In this document: piece after piece, positions 5,537 through 13,019 of the stretch
Numbering within the stretch: the stretch's first letter is position 1
How the letters are laid out: the number at the start of each line of letters is the position of its first letter
From: an uncultured Persicitalea sp.
GTDB taxonomy: Bacteria > Bacteroidota > Bacteroidia > Cytophagales > Spirosomataceae
NCBI GenBank assembly: GCA_950075905.1
Contig: CATMVR010000028.1
Coordinates: 1 to 16,676 of the forward strand
Length of the DNA: 16,676 bases
Reading direction: 5' to 3'
Position numbers and translations under genes: made by a program
The notes under the pieces: generated by a model
What the model was told of the DNA's origin: nothing
Database searches by the model: none
Seen by the model: only the letters and a program-made list of their open reading frames with translations

Positions 5537-6874
5537 ATGCTTCAAGCTTTTTTAACATTTCTTAACGAAAAACAACTTACCCTCGCCTCCCGAAAAACGC
5601 TTCTTGCAGTGAGTGGCGGGGTAGACTCCATGGTGATGGCGGAGCTTTTCCGGCGGGCGGGCTTCCCGTTTGCGGTAGCTCACTGCAACTTTGGTCTCCG
5701 CAGTCAGGAGTCGGATCAGGATCAGGAATTTGTGAGAGAATGGGCTTCAAAGCACCAGATCGAAGTTTTTGTAAAACGGTTTGAAACGCAACAGCACGCC
5801 GACCAGGAACGCATTTCCATACAGATGGCAGCCCGTGACCTGCGCTACGCCTGGTTTAACGAGCTTCTGAAAAGCCAATCCTTCGACTACCTTGCCACGG
5901 CCCACCATAGCGGCGACTTGCTCGAAACTACCCTGCTCAACCTCGTGCGGGGAACGGGACTGCCTGGCCTGCCGGGTATTGTACCGGTGCAGGGGCAGTT
6001 GATCAGGCCACTCCTGTTTGCCACTAAACAGCAAATTATGGACTTTGCCAAAAAAGAACAGATTCTTTGGCGGGAAGACAGCTCCAACGAGAGCGACTAC
6101 TACCGCCGAAATCTGCTGCGCCACCGGGTAGTGCCCGTACTGCAACAGATCAACCCCTCGCTCGAATCGACCTTCCAACATACCGCCGAACGCCTTCGGG
6201 CGGCTAATACTCTCCTGCGTGCCTACCTCGATGACTGGGCCAAAACCGCCGTACAACGGGCAGGCAACTATACGTTCATATCCATTGCCGCTATTGAGCA
6301 GGCCCATGAGCCCACGCTTCAGCTGCACGCCCTTCTTGAACCCTTTGGATATAGCTACGCTCAAAGCCGGCAGATTGTGACAACCCTGACCCATACCAGC
6401 GGAAAAATATTCTACTCTTCCAGTTTCCAGTTACTTAAAGATCGCTCTAAACTCATTGTCCAGCCTCTTGCTACCCAGGTCGTACCGGAACCCTTACAGA
6501 TTACTATGGCTGATACTGAGATTAAAGTAGCCGGACTGTACACCTTGACGATCCGGCGGGAATTGCCTTTTTCTGAGTTCATGCCAACCTCAGACCAAAA
6601 TATTTCGTACTTTGACCAGGAATCCGTGGTCTTTCCCCTCACGGTCAGGCCCTGGCAGCAAGGAGACTGGTTTTGCCCGTTTGGGATGCGGGGAAAGCGC
6701 AAAAAAGTAAGCGATCTGCTCATTGATGAGAAGGTGCCGCTAACCCAAAAAAATATATGCATGGTGCTAACCGACGCGAGTGAAAGAGTACTATGGGTAA
6801 TTGGAATTCGCGCTGACGATCGCTTTCGGGTTCAGGAAAACACCCGAAAAATCCTTAGACTATCAATTAAGTAA
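5537..6874 (+). CDS. tilS: tRNA(Ile)-lysidine synthase TilS
   Basis: TilS adds lysine to C34 of the tRNA-Ile CAU anticodon using ATP, which changes both codon reading and aminoacylation identity. The protein has 445 residues from ATG 5537-5539. The N-type ATP pyrophosphatase P-loop SGGVDS is at residues 26-31, AHCNFGLR at 48-55, AHHSGDLLET at 122-131, RGTGLPGLPGI at 138-148, and the Arg-rich segment YYRRNLLRHRVVP about residue 190-205. A C-terminal TilS domain with WQQGDWFCPFGMRGKRKKVSDLLIDEK follows, matching the family's tRNA-binding tail. The frame is open upstream to a TTG at 5486, but the first ATG gives the normal N-terminus. In the second ATPase motif the usual first Asp of HHxDD is Gly here; the second Asp and the Glu-Thr are kept. 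It is divergent from the OstA-like gene and 161 bases ahead of the OmpA-family gene. Confidence 0.9.
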   Translation: MLQAFLTFLNEKQLTLASRKTLLAVSGGVDSMVMAELFRRAGFPFAVAHCNFGLRSQESDQDQEFVREWASKHQIEVFVKRFETQQHADQERISIQMAARDLRYAWFNELLKSQSFDYLATAHHSGDLLETTLLNLVRGTGLPGLPGIVPVQGQLIRPLLFATKQQIMDFAKKEQILWREDSSNESDYYRRNLLRHRVVPVLQQINPSLESTFQHTAERLRAANTLLRAYLDDWAKTAVQRAGNYTFISIAAIEQAHEPTLQLHALLEPFGYSYAQSRQIVTTLTHTSGKIFYSSSFQLLKDRSKLIVQPLATQVVPEPLQITMADTEIKVAGLYTLTIRRELPFSEFMPTSDQNISYFDQESVVFPLTVRPWQQGDWFCPFGMRGKRKKVSDLLIDEKVPLTQKNICMVLTDASERVLWVIGIRADDRFRVQENTRKILRLSIK

Positions 6875-7035
6875 GTGATTGTATTATAAATACTTACACC
6901 GCATCTGATGTAAAATACTTTATGCTTTTAGATTCACTGTTGACTTTCTTCCCTAAAAAGATAAAATTGGCATTTTCTTTGCTGATAGTATATAGGACTA
7001 TACAAATTCATACTATTTTGAAACTATTACCCGCT

Positions 7036-9309
7036 ATGAGAGTCTGCCGATACCACCTCCTAGGGGCTTTGTTTCTGTTACTGCTGTCCGCAGGAGCAAT
7101 GGCCCAAAGCACCCGCCTGCGAGCTGCCAATAAGCAGTTTGACAACATGAGTTATATCAACGCGGTACGGGGCTATGAAGAATTTTTGCGGCTTGATAAA
7201 TATAAAGATCCTCTGGAAATCAAGGAGGCGCTCATCAAGCTAGGGTACAGCTATCGCCGCCTTCAGGATACAAAAAATGCCGACCGAATATACAGCGAAC
7301 TGATCGAGAAATACCCTGACCTGCCCAGCGAGGTGTACCTGTACTACGCGCAGGCCCTGGCAAGCAACCGAAAATACCGCGATTCGCAAAAAATGTACGC
7401 CAAGTACGGTGAAATGCAGAAGGAAGACCTCCGGGGAAAGAAATTTACGGTATCCTATATGGATATGAACCGCTTTTACCAGGACTCCGCCTCCTATAAG
7501 GTAGAATACATGCCTTTCAATTCGCGGCAGGCAGATTTTAGTCCTGTATACTACCAGAAGGGGCTTGTATTTGTCTCGGCCCGCGACGAAACCGGCATGA
7601 TCAAGCGGGTCTTTAATTACAACCAAACTCCCTTCCTCGACCTATATTTCCAGCCCGATACGGCCGAGCTACGCGGTGTTTCCGATGAAATCAGCACGGC
7701 GGCTTCCCTTAGTGGTAGCGATATCAATAAGCCCGGTAACGGAAACCCCGCCAAAAATACGCTCTCAAAAACCGAGATATTCAGCCGTACTCTCAACACT
7801 AAGTACCACGAAGGCCCTCTGACTTTCTTCAAGGATCAGAAACGGGTGATTTTCACCCGCAACAACGACGATCGGGGCAAATCCGGCAAAAGCGGAGAAG
7901 GTATCCGTAAGCTGAAACTGTACTACGCAGAGCAGGATGCCGCTGGTAAGTGGGTAAATATCAAGGAGCTACCTTTCAATAGCAAAGACTACTCCTGCGG
8001 CCACCCGGCGCTTTCGCCCGATGATTCCAAGCTTTACTTTGTCTCTGACATGCCCGGAGGCTACGGTAGTACGGATTTGTACGTGGTGGATGTTAACAAT
8101 GGCCAATGGGGTAGCCCGGTAAATATGGGCCGCGAGATTAATACCGAAGGCAACGAAATGTTTCCGTTCATAGATGCAAACGGGCAGCTGTACTTCTCCT
8201 CCGACGGCCATGAGGGCCTAGGCGGACTGGACGTTTTCTCGGCAGAACTGAAAGACGATATCGCGCTTAAAGGCGTCACCAATATGGGCGCTCCCGTCAA
8301 CTCCGAAATGGACGATTTTGGTTTCATTACGGACGCCATTCGCTCTTCGGGTTATTTTAGCTCCAACCGTAAGCGCGGGGCTTCCGACGACAATATTTAC
8401 AGTTTCCGGCGGGTATGCAAGCAGCTCGATCTTTTTGTGTATGACGCTAAATCCAAAGAGCCCATCGAAGCCGCCGACGTGCGGGTCGTTAAAAATGGGG
8501 TGAATCAGCAGTTGCAGACCTCCGGCCTCGACGGTAGTGTACGGCTGTGTCTGGAAGCCGGCTCTGACTACGAATTCCGGGCTATCAAGGAAGGCTACGC
8601 CGCCAATAGCGTCCGGTTTTCTACCCTTACGCAATCGTCAAACCCCTCTTTGGGGCTCTCTGTTTACCTCGACCGGAGCGAAAATACGTCAATTGTCAAG
8701 GGGGTGATCCGCAAAGAGGTAGACCAGCAACCCGCCGACGGAATGAAAGTGACGCTGCGCAACGAGAAGAACAATTCCGAGAAGACCGTCACTACGGGCC
8801 CCGATGGCAGCTATGAGTTTGACATGGACCCCAACTCAAACTATACCATTACGACCGAAAAAGACAAATACACCCGCGACAAAAACCAGATTAAAACCGG
8901 CAGACGCGGAGAAGTAGTGGAGAACAATGTAGGGGTATACGGCGAGGGAGATGTGTTCCGTCTGGAAAATATCTACTACGACCTGGATAAATTCTTTATC
9001 CGGCCAGATGCCGCCAAAGAGCTTGACCGGGTGGTATCACTTCTGAAAAAATATCCCGAGATGACCATCGAGCTCCGCTCGCACACCGATAGCCGGGCCA
9101 GTGATGAGTACAACAACAAGCTTTCGGAACGCCGGGCACGCGCGGCCTACGACTACATCGTAAGGCGCGGTGTAAGTCCTATGCGCCTCATTGCCCGGGG
9201 CTACGGGGAAAGTCAGCCTGTAAACGACTGCGTAGATGGAGAAAACTGCTCGGAGGATCAATACCAGATGAACCGCCGTACGGAATTCAAGATTCTGGCG
9301 GTGCAGTAA
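7036..9309 (+). CDS. OmpA-family envelope protein with TPR, PD40 propeller, CarboxypepD-like and OmpA_C domains (PorE-like)
   Basis: The 757-residue protein has a Sec signal (MRVCRYHLLGALFLLLLSAGAMAQ). TPR-like helices follow (about 28-140, e.g. NAVRGYEEFLRL and RIYSELIEKYPDLP), then PD40/beta-propeller repeats (about 160-460; HPALSPDDSKLYFVSD, MFPFIDANGQLYFSSDG and SGYFSSNRKRGASDDNIYSF). Two carboxypeptidase-regulatory-like beta sandwiches come next (about 470-560 and 565-640). The C-terminus is an OmpA peptidoglycan-binding domain (about 650-757) with IELRSHTDSRAS, LSERRARAAYDYIV, RGYGESQPVNDC and NRRTEF. This order matches PorE, a T9SS component thought to anchor the machine to peptidoglycan, but Bacteroidota carry several paralogues with the same plan. 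Unlike lipoprotein PorE there is no lipobox Cys. The frame is open up to ATG 6922, but the signal peptide fixes the start at 7036. A strong terminator follows. Confidence 0.8.
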   Translation: MRVCRYHLLGALFLLLLSAGAMAQSTRLRAANKQFDNMSYINAVRGYEEFLRLDKYKDPLEIKEALIKLGYSYRRLQDTKNADRIYSELIEKYPDLPSEVYLYYAQALASNRKYRDSQKMYAKYGEMQKEDLRGKKFTVSYMDMNRFYQDSASYKVEYMPFNSRQADFSPVYYQKGLVFVSARDETGMIKRVFNYNQTPFLDLYFQPDTAELRGVSDEISTAASLSGSDINKPGNGNPAKNTLSKTEIFSRTLNTKYHEGPLTFFKDQKRVIFTRNNDDRGKSGKSGEGIRKLKLYYAEQDAAGKWVNIKELPFNSKDYSCGHPALSPDDSKLYFVSDMPGGYGSTDLYVVDVNNGQWGSPVNMGREINTEGNEMFPFIDANGQLYFSSDGHEGLGGLDVFSAELKDDIALKGVTNMGAPVNSEMDDFGFITDAIRSSGYFSSNRKRGASDDNIYSFRRVCKQLDLFVYDAKSKEPIEAADVRVVKNGVNQQLQTSGLDGSVRLCLEAGSDYEFRAIKEGYAANSVRFSTLTQSSNPSLGLSVYLDRSENTSIVKGVIRKEVDQQPADGMKVTLRNEKNNSEKTVTTGPDGSYEFDMDPNSNYTITTEKDKYTRDKNQIKTGRRGEVVENNVGVYGEGDVFRLENIYYDLDKFFIRPDAAKELDRVVSLLKKYPEMTIELRSHTDSRASDEYNNKLSERRARAAYDYIVRRGVSPMRLIARGYGESQPVNDCVDGENCSEDQYQMNRRTEFKILAVQ

Positions 9310-9329
9310 TCCACCTTTTCCTGTCACGT

Positions 9330-9368
9330 ATAAGAAAACGCCCCGAACCAATCGGGGCGTTTTCTTAT
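9330..9368 (+). terminator. intrinsic terminator after the OmpA-family gene
   Basis: A perfect 17-bp inverted repeat pairs 9330-9346 (ATAAGAAAACGCCCCGA) with 9352-9368, around a 5-base loop. The GC-rich core is flanked by an A-run on the left and a T-run on the right, so it can terminate in either direction. It starts about 20 bases after the stop at 9309. Confidence 0.92.
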
Positions 9369-9424
9369 TATATACTATCGGAGGAGTTCTTTCCTGAAAG
9401 CGAAACTAAGTTTACCCCAATACG

Positions 9425-9745
9425 ATGAAGAACGGTACTATGCCACGAAAAACTTATACCGATATTACCCTGGCGGAGATGCGGGCGCTCCGCCAGGAGC
9501 CCGGCACAGTGGTAGTAGACGTGCGCGAGCCCTGGGAGTTTGAAGAATTTAACGAAGGAGGCATGAATATTCCCCTGGCGAAGATCCGAGAAAACCGGGC
9601 CTTGCTGGAACCCTACCAAAGCATTCTGGTCATCTGTACCAACGGGGTACGTAGCAAAGTAGCCGCCATGGACTATTGCCGGATACCCTCCTGGGAAGAT
9701 AAGGCTATCTACCACTTGCAAGGGGGTATTCTGGAAAGTGAATAA
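9425..9745 (+). CDS. single-domain rhodanese-like sulfurtransferase
   Basis: The protein has 106 residues and one rhodanese domain. Near the N-terminus are ITLAEMRAL and VVVDVREPWEFEEF, the usual DVRxxxE segment. The active loop is CTNGVRS with the persulfide-carrying Cys at 71, matching the CxxGxRS pattern. The C-terminal LQGGI closes the domain. It has no signal peptide, so it is probably cytoplasmic. Such small rhodaneses pass sulfane sulfur to acceptors, but the partner cannot be told from the sequence. The start at 9425 is chosen; Met6 at 9440 is possible. The gene stands alone after a terminator and converges on dapF with only an 11-base gap and no obvious terminator between. Confidence 0.85.
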   Translation: MKNGTMPRKTYTDITLAEMRALRQEPGTVVVDVREPWEFEEFNEGGMNIPLAKIRENRALLEPYQSILVICTNGVRSKVAAMDYCRIPSWEDKAIYHLQGGILESE

Positions 9746-9756
9746 ACAAGTGGTTT

Positions 9757-10542
9757 TCAGGCACCTGCCTCTACCTCGCCGGTAAATACCCGCACAGCGG
9801 GACCAATCAGGTAAATGTCGTCAAAATGGGCGGGTGCCGTTTCTTTGAAGGCAATCTGCAGCTTGCCGCCCACTACGTCGATATCTACCGGTCCCTCCCA
9901 GCCAAAATGGGCGTGCGCAGACAGGGCGCAGGCGGTCACGCCGGTGCCGCAGGAGTAGGTTTCGTCTTCCACGCCCCGCTCGTAGGTGCGTACTTTCAGG
10001 TGGTTAGGAGCCTGCACCTCCACAAAATTTACGTTAGTGCCTCCTCTCGGCCCATAAGTTTCGCCGTAGCGTACAGCTTTTCCGATTCTCACAACGTCGG
10101 TCCGATCGACATCCTCTACGTATGTTATATAGTGAGGCGAGCCGGTATCCAGAAAGTCATGGTCAGTATGCTGTTCAACACCCCGTACCTGTCCCATTTT
10201 TAAATGAACCAGTTCTGGCGTAGCGGTAGCTTCGTGGGGGCCATCAACGGCCAGAAAAGAGGTAGATCGCTCGAAGATGTCAAGATCATGGGCAAACCGG
10301 ACGGTGCAACGCCCCCCGTTGCCGCACATGCTCCCCTCGGCGCCGTCGGCATTGAAGTATACCATCCGAAAGTCATAGCCGGGCTCTCTGCGCAGCAGGA
10401 TCAGCCCGTCAGCCCCAATGCCAAAACGGCGATGGCAAAGCCTGGCGATGAGATCCTGGCTGATCGGAAAAGTTTCTTCCCGATCGTCGATCATGATGAA
10501 GTCGTTGCCGGTGCCCTGGTATTTGTAAAAGCGTATGGTCAT
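9757..10542 (-). CDS. dapF: diaminopimelate epimerase
   Basis: DapF converts LL- to meso-diaminopimelate, the last step before lysine and a precursor of peptidoglycan; it is cytoplasmic and needs no cofactor. The 261 residues begin MTIRFYKYQGTGNDFIMIDD. The two catalytic cysteines are present: Cys73 in MCGNGGRC and Cys198 in YSCGTGVTAC. Also conserved are GIGADGL, RYGETYGPRGGTNVNFV and RTYERGVEDET. The frame is open to 10566, but the ATG at 10540-10542 starts exactly at the family N-terminus. The gene is preceded by a terminator (10578-10605) separating it from rplS, so it probably has its own promoter in the 35-base gap, where a TATTTTG (7 of the 8 bases) lies at 10564-10570 on the - strand. 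It is convergent with the rhodanese gene. Confidence 0.93.
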   Translation of the reverse strand: MTIRFYKYQGTGNDFIMIDDREETFPISQDLIARLCHRRFGIGADGLILLRREPGYDFRMVYFNADGAEGSMCGNGGRCTVRFAHDLDIFERSTSFLAVDGPHEATATPELVHLKMGQVRGVEQHTDHDFLDTGSPHYITYVEDVDRTDVVRIGKAVRYGETYGPRGGTNVNFVEVQAPNHLKVRTYERGVEDETYSCGTGVTACALSAHAHFGWEGPVDIDVVGGKLQIAFKETAPAHFDDIYLIGPAVRVFTGEVEAGA

Positions 10543-10577
10543 GGTTAGAGGAAAACGTCTTTGCAAAATACAACAAA

Positions 10578-10605
10578 GCCCCGCCGGTAAAAATCCCGGC
10601 GGGGC
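10578..10605 (-). terminator. intrinsic terminator after rplS
   Basis: A perfect 10-bp GC-rich stem pairs 10578-10587 (GCCCCGCCGG) with 10596-10605, around an 8-base loop. On the - strand it is followed by a T-rich run (TTTGTTGTATTTT). It lies 30 bases after the rplS stop and before dapF on the same strand. Confidence 0.85.
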
Positions 10606-10635
10606 ACAAAAATTTCATCCGCAAGGGAAGTGATA

Positions 10636-10998
10636 TTACTTGGTAGGCTTCAGCTCCTTGATACGGGCTGCCTTTCCCTGACGTCCGCGCAGGTAGTACA
10701 AGCGGGCACGACGTACTTTACCACGACGGATCAGCTCAATCTTGGCAATTGTGGGGGAAAGGATAGGGAAAATCCGCTCTACGCCAACGCCGTTTGAAAT
10801 CTTACGTACCGTGAAGGTTTCGCCGGTGGTGCTCAGGTTGCGGCGCTGAATGACCGTGCCCTGAAACAACTGGATACGCTCCTTGTTTCCTTCTTTGATC
10901 TTTACGTGTACGTTGATGGTGTCGCCTGACTTGAAGTCAGGATACTCTGCTTTACGGTTCTCGACCGTAGCCTCTACGAGTTTAATCAGTTCGCTCAT
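10636..10998 (-). CDS. rplS: 50S ribosomal protein L19 (bL19)
   Basis: L19 sits at the interface of the 30S and 50S subunits and is part of a bridge. The 120 residues start at ATG 10996-10998 (MSELIKLVEATVEN). Family features are FKSGDTINVHVKIKEGNKERIQLFQGTVI, then RRNLSTTGETFTVRKISNGVGVERIFPILSPTIAKIE, and a basic C-terminus with RRGKVRRARLYYLRGRQGKAARI. The longer open frame to 11190 is out because the family starts at MSEL. It is a single gene with its own terminator, and the neighbouring rimM/trmD partners seen in many bacteria are not here. An excellent -7 element lies about 90 bases upstream, leaving a leader that may or may not be regulatory; I see no strong hairpin in it. Confidence 0.96.
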   Translation of the reverse strand: MSELIKLVEATVENRKAEYPDFKSGDTINVHVKIKEGNKERIQLFQGTVIQRRNLSTTGETFTVRKISNGVGVERIFPILSPTIAKIELIRRGKVRRARLYYLRGRQGKAARIKELKPTK

Positions 10999-11090
10999 GA
11001 CGATGTTTGTATAAATAAAATAGTAAAAGCCTGCTTTCAGCGGATGGAGTGACGCCCCTTCATTCAAAACAGCCTTGTAAAAAACGAGTG

Positions 11091-11121
11091 CAAAGATAGA
11101 AGTACTTTTTGGTAATTGAAA
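11091..11121 (-). promoter_or_regulatory. promoter for rplS
   Basis: On the - strand, TATCTTTG (11098 to 11091) is an exact -7 match. TTTC (11121 to 11118) sits 19 bases upstream, differing from TTTG at one base. The predicted leader is about 90 bases. Its upstream half overlaps the -33 region of the divergent nnr promoter. Confidence 0.6.
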
Positions 11122-11137
11122 GGAATCACTATTTTTA
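11108..11137 (+). promoter_or_regulatory. promoter for nnr, close to the start codon
   Basis: TTTG at 11108-11111, an 18-base spacer, then TATTTTTA at 11130-11137, one base short of TAnnTTTG. The box ends 4 bases before the nnr ATG at 11142, so the message would be leaderless or nearly so. It is divergent from and overlaps the rplS promoter. Confidence 0.45.
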
Positions 11138-11141
11138 CAAT

Positions 11142-12623
11142 ATGAAAATTTTATCCGCATCCCAAATTCGCGATCTCGACGCGTACACAATTCAGAATGA
11201 ACCCATTAGCTCATTGGATCTGATGGAAAGAGCCGCCCTGGCTTTTGTGAAATGGTGGTGCGCCCGCATCGACAACCAGCGCCATGTTGCAATCTTCTGT
11301 GGTAAAGGCAATAACGGAGGCGACGGCCTGGCTATTGGCCGGCTGCTGTGCGCCAAAGGGTACAGCGTGGGGGTGTACGTTGTGCAGTATACCCAAAAAG
11401 GATCGGACGATTTTCAGCGCAATTTGGAGCGGCTGGAAGGCTTCCTTACCGTGCGGGAAATTTCCCGACCGGAAGATATGCCCGCACTCCCAGTAGAATG
11501 CGTTGTGATTGATGCCCTCCTGGGCTCGGGCCTTTCCCGGCCTGTATCCGGCCTGCTCAAAGAGGTCGTGTCTGCCTTTAATCACAGCTCCGCTCAGGTG
11601 GTGTCTGTCGATATTGCCAGTGGCTTGTATCCCGACACTCCCAACGGACCGGACGACCCCATCGTCCGGCCAGACTATACCGTGAGGTTTCAGCTTCCCA
11701 AGCTGGCTTTTATGATGCCACACAACGGCCCCTACGTGGGGGACTGGCAGGTAGTGGACATAGGGCTGTCCGCGCATTTTATCGAACAGGCCAAAACTCC
11801 CTATTTTTTTACTGATACAGGTACCATCCAAAACCTGATTCGCAACCGGGAAAAATTTTCGCACAAGGGTACCTTCGGCCATGCCCTGCTGATTGCCGGA
11901 AGTTTTGGAAAGATGGGAGCCGCTGAGCTAGCCGGCAAGGCCTGCCTGCGGTCGGGCGTGGGATTACTGACCGTGCACGTACCCCGTTGCGGGTACGCCA
12001 TCATGCAGATTTCCCTGCCCGAAGCCATGGCCTCGGTAGATATTCACGAGCAGCTCATCACCACCCTGCCCCCACTAAACACCTACTCGGCCATAGGCAT
12101 TGGCCCCGGTCTTGGCAAAGACCCGCAGACGTTACGTGCTCTAAAAAACCTGCTGGATACTACCGCTGCACCGATGGTCTGGGATGCCGACGCGCTCAAT
12201 TTGCTCGCCGAAAACAAAGAGCTGCTGGGAAATCTTCCCGAAAATACCATCCTGACCCCACACCCGAAAGAATTCGAAAGACTCACCCAAAAAAGTGAGA
12301 ATGACTACGACCGGCTGGAACTAGCCCGGAAATTTGCCAGGGAGCACCGGGTCATTATCTGCCTTAAAGGTGCGCATACGGCCGTGTTATGGGCCGACGG
12401 CACGGTGCACTTCAATGGCACGGGCAATGCCGGCATGGCCACCGGTGGAAGTGGCGATGTGCTCACGGGTATCCTGACCGCCCTGATCGCCCAGAAATAT
12501 AGTCCCGAAGACGCGGCCCGGCTGGGGGTTTTCCAGCACGGTGCGGCCGGAGACCGGGCGGCAGATCAGCGTAGTCAGGTGGCGATGATTGCGTCAGATA
12601 TTGTGGAAAATCTGGGATGGTAG
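11142..12623 (+). CDS. nnr: bifunctional NAD(P)H-hydrate epimerase / ADP-dependent NAD(P)H-hydrate dehydratase
   Basis: This enzyme repairs damaged hydrated NAD(P)H: the N-terminal domain interconverts the R and S hydrates and the C-terminal domain dehydrates the S form using ADP (in bacteria). The 493 residues begin MKILSASQIRDLDAYTI. The YjeF_N domain (about 1-215) carries FCGKGNNGGDGLAIG at 52-66, VIDALLGSGLSRPVSG and VSVDIASGLYPDT. The C-terminal ribokinase-like domain (about 220-493) carries KGTFGHALLIAGSFGKMGAAELAGKA, GIGPGLG, WDADALNLL, TPHPKEFERL, CLKGAHTAV and the nucleotide-site motif NAGMATGGSGDVLTGI with its catalytic Asp. The start is ATG 11142-11144; the open frame to TTG 11109 lies inside the promoter. 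It is divergent from rplS. A hairpin about 110 bases downstream may end the transcript. Confidence 0.93.
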   Translation: MKILSASQIRDLDAYTIQNEPISSLDLMERAALAFVKWWCARIDNQRHVAIFCGKGNNGGDGLAIGRLLCAKGYSVGVYVVQYTQKGSDDFQRNLERLEGFLTVREISRPEDMPALPVECVVIDALLGSGLSRPVSGLLKEVVSAFNHSSAQVVSVDIASGLYPDTPNGPDDPIVRPDYTVRFQLPKLAFMMPHNGPYVGDWQVVDIGLSAHFIEQAKTPYFFTDTGTIQNLIRNREKFSHKGTFGHALLIAGSFGKMGAAELAGKACLRSGVGLLTVHVPRCGYAIMQISLPEAMASVDIHEQLITTLPPLNTYSAIGIGPGLGKDPQTLRALKNLLDTTAAPMVWDADALNLLAENKELLGNLPENTILTPHPKEFERLTQKSENDYDRLELARKFAREHRVIICLKGAHTAVLWADGTVHFNGTGNAGMATGGSGDVLTGILTALIAQKYSPEDAARLGVFQHGAAGDRAADQRSQVAMIASDIVENLGW

Positions 12624-12733
12624 GGCGGTCATTTTGTGGAATTATTTACTTGGTTCTCTGAGATGTTTATATTTTTTTTTGACTATTCCAACCATTCAGC
12701 AACCAAGCTCCTCTTATTGACGTATATAAAATG

Positions 12734-12755
12734 ACAGGTAATTCTACCTGTTTTT
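12734..12755 (+). terminator. probable intrinsic terminator after nnr
   Basis: A 7-bp stem pairs ACAGGTA (12734-12740) with TACCTGT (12745-12751) around a 4-base loop and is followed by TTTT. The stem is short and only moderately GC. It lies about 110 bases after the nnr stop and 87 bases before the small membrane-protein ORF. Confidence 0.55.
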
Positions 12756-12842
12756 GCAAAGAGGGGATTTTACTCTAAAATTTCTCCCCACCAAGCACGA
12801 GTTTTGTAACAAGTTCAAGCACCATATAAACATCATCTCAAC

Positions 12843-13010
12843 ATGAAAGAGGCAGTACAGCGCAATTGGGAGGGTCTCACTCCTGGAAAAAAGAGTCAAA
12901 AATTAGCCTTCGATCAGGCAACCCTCCTGGGAAGTTTAGCTATCATTATTTTCGCCTACATTATTTTCCGTTTCATCTACCCGCTTATCGACAAGGGTGT
13001 CCTTTGGTAG
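12843..13010 (+). CDS. small single-pass membrane protein, unknown function
   Basis: This is a 55-residue ORF from ATG 12843-12845 to TAG 13008-13010. Residues 1-25 are hydrophilic and basic (MKEAVQRNWEGL, then GKKSQK). Residues about 28-49 form one strong hydrophobic helix (LLGSLAIIIFAYIIFRFIYPLI), and the short end DKGVLW follows. By the positive-inside rule the N-terminus would be cytoplasmic. There are no cysteines, so it is not the Cys-rich FeoB-associated protein family, and it is on the opposite strand from feoB, with only a 9-base gap tail to tail. It is preceded by AT-rich sequence but no clear promoter. Codon use looks like its neighbours. I do not recognise a family. Support comes from the intact frame, the clear membrane-helix pattern, and the lack of any other gene in the gap. 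Confidence 0.55.
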   Translation: MKEAVQRNWEGLTPGKKSQKLAFDQATLLGSLAIIIFAYIIFRFIYPLIDKGVLW

Positions 13011-13019
13011 GCAAACCCA

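Noticed and set aside
6871..6897. Inverted repeat GTAAGT/ACTTAC overlapping the tilS stop, as a terminator
   Set aside because: Only 6 bp, a 15-base loop and no T-run follow it.
6922..7035. 38-residue N-terminal extension of the OmpA-family protein
   Set aside because: The family signal peptide begins at Met 7036; the upstream part is AT-rich and would bury the signal.
12843..13010. FeoB-associated Cys-rich membrane protein
   Set aside because: The ORF has no cysteine and lies on the opposite strand to feoB.
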